From Serilophus lunatus (lineage: Eukaryota; Chordata; Aves; Passeriformes; Eurylaimidae), in NCBI GenBank assembly GCA_013399895.1, contig VXBA01001123.1, positions 62,947-126,946 of the forward strand: a stretch of DNA of 64,000 nt. Reading direction: 5' to 3'. This document shows, piece by piece, positions 58,611-64,000 of the stretch. Both the position numbers and the translations under genes were made by a program. The notes beneath the pieces are model-generated. The model searched no databases. It had not been told where the DNA came from and was given only the letters and a program-made list of their open reading frames with translations. Position 1 is the first letter of the stretch. Every line of letters begins with the position of its first letter.

Positions 58611-58822
58611 CCACAGAATCACAGACTCACAGAACGTGCTAAGTTGGAAGGGACCTACAAGGATGATTGAGTCCGGCTCCTGGCCCTGCACAGGACCATC
58701 CCCAAGAGTCACACCATGTGCCTGAGAGCATTGTCCAGATGCTTCAGGCTTCAGGCTTGGTGATGCTATGACCACTTCTCCAGGAAGCCTGTTCCAGTAC
58801 CCAAACATCCTTTGAGTACTCT
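58611..58822 (-). mobile_element. CR1 LINE 3'-end fragment
   Basis: CCACAGAATCACAGACTCAC, AAGTTGGAAGGGACCTACAA and AGGAAGCCTGTTCCAGTACC are the reverse complement of a CR1 3' end. About 210 bp is kept. A minus-strand frame through it is residual CR1 coding. Confidence 0.88.
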
Positions 58823-61800
58823 GGGAAAGTCTGAGGAACTACGAATTTGTTATGGATTAGATTCCTTTTTTGGGAAATTTTCCCATTACCACCATGATGC
58901 TAGCAAACTGAGGAAGAGAAAAGGTAACCCACTAAGCTAAGAACAGAATTCCTTAGTGGGAGCAGCCAAGCTCATGGCTTTCAGATGCAGCCGTGGGAGA
59001 GGGCCTGGTGCTGTCTCTCTAGTGCTGTTTTTGTCCTGACTGCTGCCTGGGGACCAGATCATCTCTTGCTGCTGCCTCTGCCTCGCCCGACCCAGCTCCC
59101 GTGTCCAGGTGGACCCCGCAGCAGCCCCTAGAAAGAGAGAGGACAGTGCTGCTTGCACCAGCCCCAGCTTGAAGCCACCCTGTGTGCTTTTCCCCATCTC
59201 CAGCTGTTCCTGTATGGGACAAGTGACACGCCTGTCTCGGCAGCAAACTGGGGAACCCACATCAGTGGTGAGCCCTCAGGACCTGCCTGGTTCCCCAAAG
59301 CTGTGAACACTCTAAGGAAAAATACATTGAGGGGGGGGCAAGGCAGGGAGAAGGGTTTTTGGGGGTGATTTTTCTTGTTGATGTTGAGTTACTGAGTTAC
59401 TGTTTGTTCCTTTTTTTTTTTTTTTATGTGTATATACATATATAATTTCTTCCTTTTTCTGCATTTTTTGACTGAAAGCCTCTTGATTTGAAGGGTATAG
59501 TAAAATGGAGAAGTTTTTCTTTCCACTCCATGAGGGTTCCCATGTTCCCTAGAAGGTATTTTTCTAACCTGGGACAAAATCTCAGCCCAAATCCCCCACT
59601 GTGATCTGTGGCTGTTACATACTCATATTCTGAGCTGCGCAGTTTCTCCCTGCCCATGTAGTGGTGCAGTCAGACTCAGTGCTTATTGCTCACTGCACAA
59701 TACAGCACGTAGGCTGAGATGTCAGCTGCTCTGAAGTCATTGAAAGGATGCATACCTCTGAAAACTACTAGTGCCCTGAGGCTGAAATGCACCCCCAAAA
59801 GTCTCCCAGGTGCTGCCAACAGCAGACGCAGTGGAAAGAAACCTGTTGTGCTCCTGTGTGATGTCATGGAGCCAGCCAGCATTGGCTAAAGCAGTCTGTA
59901 AATTTAAAAGACCTTTAAATCCTATTTCTGAAAACGGGAGTGTTCCACTGTTTGTAACAAACTACAGCCTCTGATCTGCAACATACAACAGCACAGGAAG
60001 ATCAGGGCAGATGTGATGCCACAGATAAGTGTCCACAGGGGGGCCGCAGGACCCAGGCTCTCTCCTAGTGCTGTCCTCCACAGTCAGTATTTAGTAATAA
60101 TGAACATCATTAGTATTCAATTTATCCACTAGATGGTCCAAGGTGAAAAAGCCTTCAACAGCATGGCTTATAACTGAACTGGTCATGGTTTGGTTTTCTT
60201 CCCCTGCAGGTAAGCAAGATTACTCTCAAATTTATGCTTTTATTAGAAAGATTTGATGGCATTTTCCTTTTGTTCCCCACCAAAATTACTCTTATAAATA
60301 TTAATACCCACTGATGCTTCTCACTGGCCTGTGATTGTCCATAGAGACTAGTGGGGACTCCCTCTTAAAATATGTTGTTGCAGAATGATTCAGCCCTTGT
60401 ATCTGATTTAGGTGGCATCCAGGTTCAGATCCTCCGATCTGCTGGGTTTTCAGGTTTCAGTGCTCTGTCAGCCAGGAACAGTGGGAGGCCCCAGGGCTGT
60501 TTTCTCATAGGATAGCTGCAACAGCAGTCCTGGAACTCCTCTGGATGGGCTGCTTGCACAAGCAGCCATGTGGGAGGAAGTATGGGTAGTGATGTAGGAT
60601 GTTTCTCTGGCAGGTTTTATATGCTGGCAGAATCCTCAGGGCTTTGTGCTTGGAGAGTGGTGAAAATCACAAGTAAATGCAATGGCGCTCTTGTGTGATG
60701 ATGAATGGGGTGGTATGGCAAATGATGGTTTGGGATACTTGTACTGTTGTTTACCCTCAGCCAATCTTAAAAGCTCAGACAGGGGGTTTTTTAGATAGAT
60801 TTGAACAATTCTCTGTTGTATTTCTGCAGAACCATGCAGTTGTCCTTGTAGTTGCAGCCTTCTCTGGCATCATTAAAGGTGCTTCTTTTGTTAGGGAACA
60901 GACATTAGAATTTGTCTCCTTTTAGCAAAAGATATTCTCATGGTGGTACCCCAGCTTTCCTCTGCTGTACTTATTCAGGGAGAATGGAGATGAAATTCCA
61001 GTGAAATTTGCCTTTAAGTAGCTACCCAATGTTCTTACTGCTTTCTGAGGACAGGATATGTCCCTGCAGGAACTCTTGGTTCAGAGGTGCTCACAGTTTT
61101 GCTGTGATCCTGGTCTGTACTATGCGCTGCTCTGTTGATGGCATGGTACTGCAAAGGACCAGCTCAACCAGTCACTGGCTGACATGGGATTTTCTGCGTT
61201 CCAGGTGAAAGGAAAATGGCACTTTGGGCACATGTTAATCTCTATAATTCATTTCAGTACAGAACAGCATATTATTGTGAAAAATAGATCAGAAAACCCT
61301 TTGAAGTAGGTTTCATATCCAAAATCTTATCTTGCATTTCAGGTATTGCTATTGTTTTGTACATGACCTGATGGTGTCATATACAGACCACTCTGTCTTT
61401 GACAAAATTGAAATTTCCACTGACAGGGTAAAGCTTTGTACCTGATTCAGAAAAAAAAAAAAGTAAGGGAAGGGGGATTTAATTGTGCGTCACTTCAAAT
61501 CCAGTGAATCTTAAAGCATTAGCAAGAGTGGGTATGGATCACTCCTTTCTCCTTTGTGTTGTTTCAGATGAATTGCTCCTAAAGTTCGGCTTCATTAATA
61601 ATTAATACAGTGGGGAAGTGGGTCTCAGCCACACTGTCTTCTGTCACAAAGGGGGAGCATGTCTGCAGATGCACATAGCTGCTCTTACATCAACACTCTA
61701 GAAGGGTAAGTGTGTAAGAAGAGTGAACAAAAAGCCTCTTGCTGTACCTAATAGTGGTAGGTGACAAAATACGAAAGCGCCGTACAAGGGGAAATGTAGG

Positions 61801-62700
61801 TTCCCCAGGAGAAAACAAGTACTTAATAGAGAAAATACAACCTTGACATCTGCAGCACAGCTCACACAGCAGCACATTCATACCTGTTAAATGAGAGGGA
61901 AGCATGAGGCCTCTGAGAATCTCTTAACTAACAGGTAAAGAAGTGATGAGGCAGATTGCAGCAAGAGCTGTTCAGCTCCTGGTGCCCCCTCCAGCCTCCT
62001 GAACCTGCTCTTCAAAGGTACCTGGCTCTGCTGCTGGCCTGGTCCCAAACCACCACCTGGGTGCCTCTCAGGGAGGGCTAATGCAGGGAAGTGCAACAGG
62101 GCATAACCCTGGCTGAATTATTTCTCGGTGAGCATCTGAGCACAGAGGAGGGACATATATAAAGGGATGTTGGGAGCATCTTCAAGGTAGTGGTCAAGCT
62201 CCATGTCCAGCAAGTGTTGAGAGAGAGAGGCCATAGCTTTCTTAAAAAGTGAGGGAAGGAGCTCTTCCTGTCAGGGTCCTGAAATGTGGAGGGAAAAATT
62301 CTTTGGAGAAATGTCTAAAGGATAGCTTGTGTGAAGTAAGTCAAGCCTTGGAAAACAGCAGCCACAGGGACGGCATATGAAGATTCTGTTTTGGTCCTTC
62401 TACAAGTTATTTTATCATCTCTTTTTACCAAGAATAAAGTAGCAACTTCCTCTGATACAGATGTAAATTAATGTCTGATTACTTTGAGTGATTGTCCATG
62501 TCAAGATGGCGGGTTAGTGTTTTATGTCATTTAACAACTTTTAGTTCAGCACAGAGTTGGTTGTGCATGTCAGCAAGTTAAGGCATTTCAAAAACATTTT
62601 TACAGTACAGAAATCACTATTACTTAAGTGAGCTTTTGAAACTAGTACCTTATGAAAGATTATTATGTTTCTATCAGTGAAAGACGTATGAAATAATTTA
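58823..62700. other. Intergenic sequence without a recognised gene
   Basis: About 3.9 kb. The segment 58930-59340 is noticeably GC-rich against its flanks and ends in a G-rich run and a poly(T) tract at 59411-59426. It could be an unclassified retroelement remnant, but I recognise no family. The rest is ordinary AT-rich sequence. Confidence 0.5.
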
Positions 62701-62718
62701 TGCTTGGTATGGAAAAAG

Positions 62719-62744
62719 TATATATATATATATATATATATATA
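62719..62744. repeat. TA dinucleotide microsatellite
   Basis: Thirteen uninterrupted TA units. Confidence 0.95.
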
Positions 62745-62823
62745 CAGCAGCAATTCCAGCAGTTATCAGGAATGAACACTGGGCAGACTGCCTATACGAA
62801 AGATGTCAGCAAGAAAGAACATG

Positions 62824-63033
62824 TGAATCTTTATTGACAGCTTCAATGCAAGGCCTCCAAGCTCTGACTGAACTCACCTCTGCCAGCCATGGAGGCCACA
62901 GCAGAGAGCTGTAGACTGCTGTAGCTTGTCCCGTTGCTGAAGCTGTGCTGTAAGGGGTAGAGAGCTGCAGAATGATCACAGTCCTGAACCTCCACCCCCC
63001 GTGCTCTGGACATAAGCAGCAAAATACACATGC
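62824..63033 (-). other. Possible minus-strand terminal exon (unidentified)
   Basis: On the minus strand a good acceptor (TTTTTTCTTAG, ending at 63034) is followed by a 62-codon open frame. That frame includes GVEVQDCDHSAALYPLQHSF and ends QSLEALH. An AATAAA follows only 9 nt after the stop (about 62829-62834). I do not recognise the peptide as any known family. RAB3C, the expected tail-to-tail neighbour of PDE4D in tetrapods, does not match it. The chance of a coincidental acceptor, ORF and signal in AT-rich DNA is appreciable. Confidence 0.2.
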
Positions 63034-63372
63034 CTAAGAAAAAAGATTTGAAATAGTTATGTAGCTAAACACAGGTAGTTACAAAAACACACACGCATTC
63101 ATGTACAAACTATGTTCCAGTGTTACATACGAGGGACACAGCTCAGACATACTTTAAAATGGCTCACAGTAACAGAGATACGGGTAAATCATGTAACAGA
63201 GCTAACTCTGCCTGGACTTTTAAAGTGTGTCTTATACTCCATACTGGAGTTCTTTTATTTTAGTCTGGGGCATTCAATCACTGTTGTTTCTCCCTGGTCC
63301 TACATGATTTAATTCTTTGCACTTTGTATGTTGTCATCTCGACACTTTCAACTTTCTTGGTTAGGCACTATG

Positions 63373-63471
63373 AAGGTTGTCATTCTGTTCTCCTTGCTAT
63401 TGCTAGGATGGGACAAATCACCTCTACCATATTATGTTGTTTGGAATGGATACTTACAGAAAGTGATACTG
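63373..63471 (+). other. Possible + strand signal-peptide exon (unidentified)
   Basis: ATG at 63373 opens MKVVILFSLLLLGWDKSPL, a basic residue followed by a hydrophobic stretch like a secretion signal. The frame runs to CTG directly before the strong donor GTGAGTAAG at 63472. No family is recognised, no promoter is seen, and the following exon is not in view. It is as likely to be chance. Confidence 0.15.
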
Positions 63472-64000
63472 GTGAGTAAGTACATAACAGACAAACATTC
63501 TTCTCATCTCTCTGAGTCTCTCTGAAACAATCTGCTCTGATGTTCCTGGTAAACATCATTGAACAACAAGAATTTTCAACCATGAAGTGTATCTTTGATG
63601 CTTCATTACAAATAAACCCTTGCAGCATTTATTCAAAAGGATTTTGGCCCCATTCTCTCATGAAAACATAAGCTGTCTCACTCCAGGTACCAGCAGGTAC
63701 AAGGTTCACTCTGGTGACTCTGGATGAAGTACATACAGAAAATATAGGATCTCTGGCCTATCTCCTGTACCCCTGGGGAACATACTTCTTCCACAGCACA
63801 GTCACCCACAGGGAACATTGCCCATGAGTCAACAATTGCCACGCAAAGCGCAGCATCACTGATGACACTGCCACCGAAGGTAGAATTGTGCAAAGACGTG
63901 GAAATGTGCACTGAAGCAACTAATGTTTGGGTGCCTGTGCCCTTCCTGTGTCTCTGCAAAGGAAAGGGGCAGGCAGCTCCTCAAGCAGTGGAGATGACGC

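Noticed and set aside
59128..59310. GC-rich open frames at 58.9-59.4 kb as a possible gene or retroviral remnant
   Set aside because: No domain, splice structure or LTR boundary could be recognised. Frames on both strands are equally open.
53000..64000. RAB3C or another expected neighbour of PDE4D
   Set aside because: RAB3C is the expected convergent neighbour, but no Rab GTPase motif or its cysteine-ending C terminus was found in the minus-strand frames of this window.

Overview
The window is vertebrate nuclear DNA, almost certainly from a bird. Its dispersed repeats are mostly CR1 LINE fragments, with the CATAGAATCATAGAATGG-type end typical of avian CR1, plus an avian-type endogenous-retrovirus LTR. 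No mammalian SINE or L1 sequence was seen. An 80-base run of N at 57133-57212 shows that it comes from a draft assembly. The species cannot be fixed from the sequence alone.

One gene can be identified with confidence: the 3' half of PDE4D (cAMP-specific 3',5'-cyclic phosphodiesterase 4D) on the + strand, from about 1.1 kb to about 52.4 kb. A GC-rich CpG island at about 1090-1720 holds the first exon of the short isoform PDE4D1. The 3' part of that exon (1490-1602) is also the 113-bp exon used by the long isoforms, whose own first exons must lie upstream of the window. A 34-kb intron follows. Inside it, at 29017-29064, is a complete alternative first exon encoding MPEANYLLSVSWGYIK, the N terminus of the supershort isoform PDE4D6. 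Nine further coding exons (35638-48198) supply the rest of UCR2, the linker, the whole catalytic domain and the C-terminal tail. All ten exons join in frame to give a 575-residue PDE4D1; D6 would be 514 residues. Every metal-binding and substrate-binding residue I checked is present. The 88-bp intron between the fourth and fifth exons starts with GC rather than GT.

A long AT-rich 3' UTR with several AATAAA signals runs from 48199 to about 52.4 kb. The rest is intergenic or has no recognisable gene. It contains a + strand CR1 (55565-55940), a nested pair of LTRs (56645-58408) in which one LTR has inserted into another, a further CR1 fragment, a long TA microsatellite, and two small unassigned exon-like ORFs near the right edge.

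Other structures include a near-perfect 66-bp inverted repeat in the large intron (17995-18060), a diverged three-copy repeat just upstream of the D1 promoter (846-1080), and six CR1 copies. All four intronic CR1 copies are antisense to PDE4D. No rRNA, tRNA, CRISPR array or bacterial-type system was found, and I saw no evidence of a wholly new biological system. The most useful observations concern isoform architecture (D6 exon present, mammalian D2 splice donor absent, GC-AG intron), the hairpin and the nested LTR.
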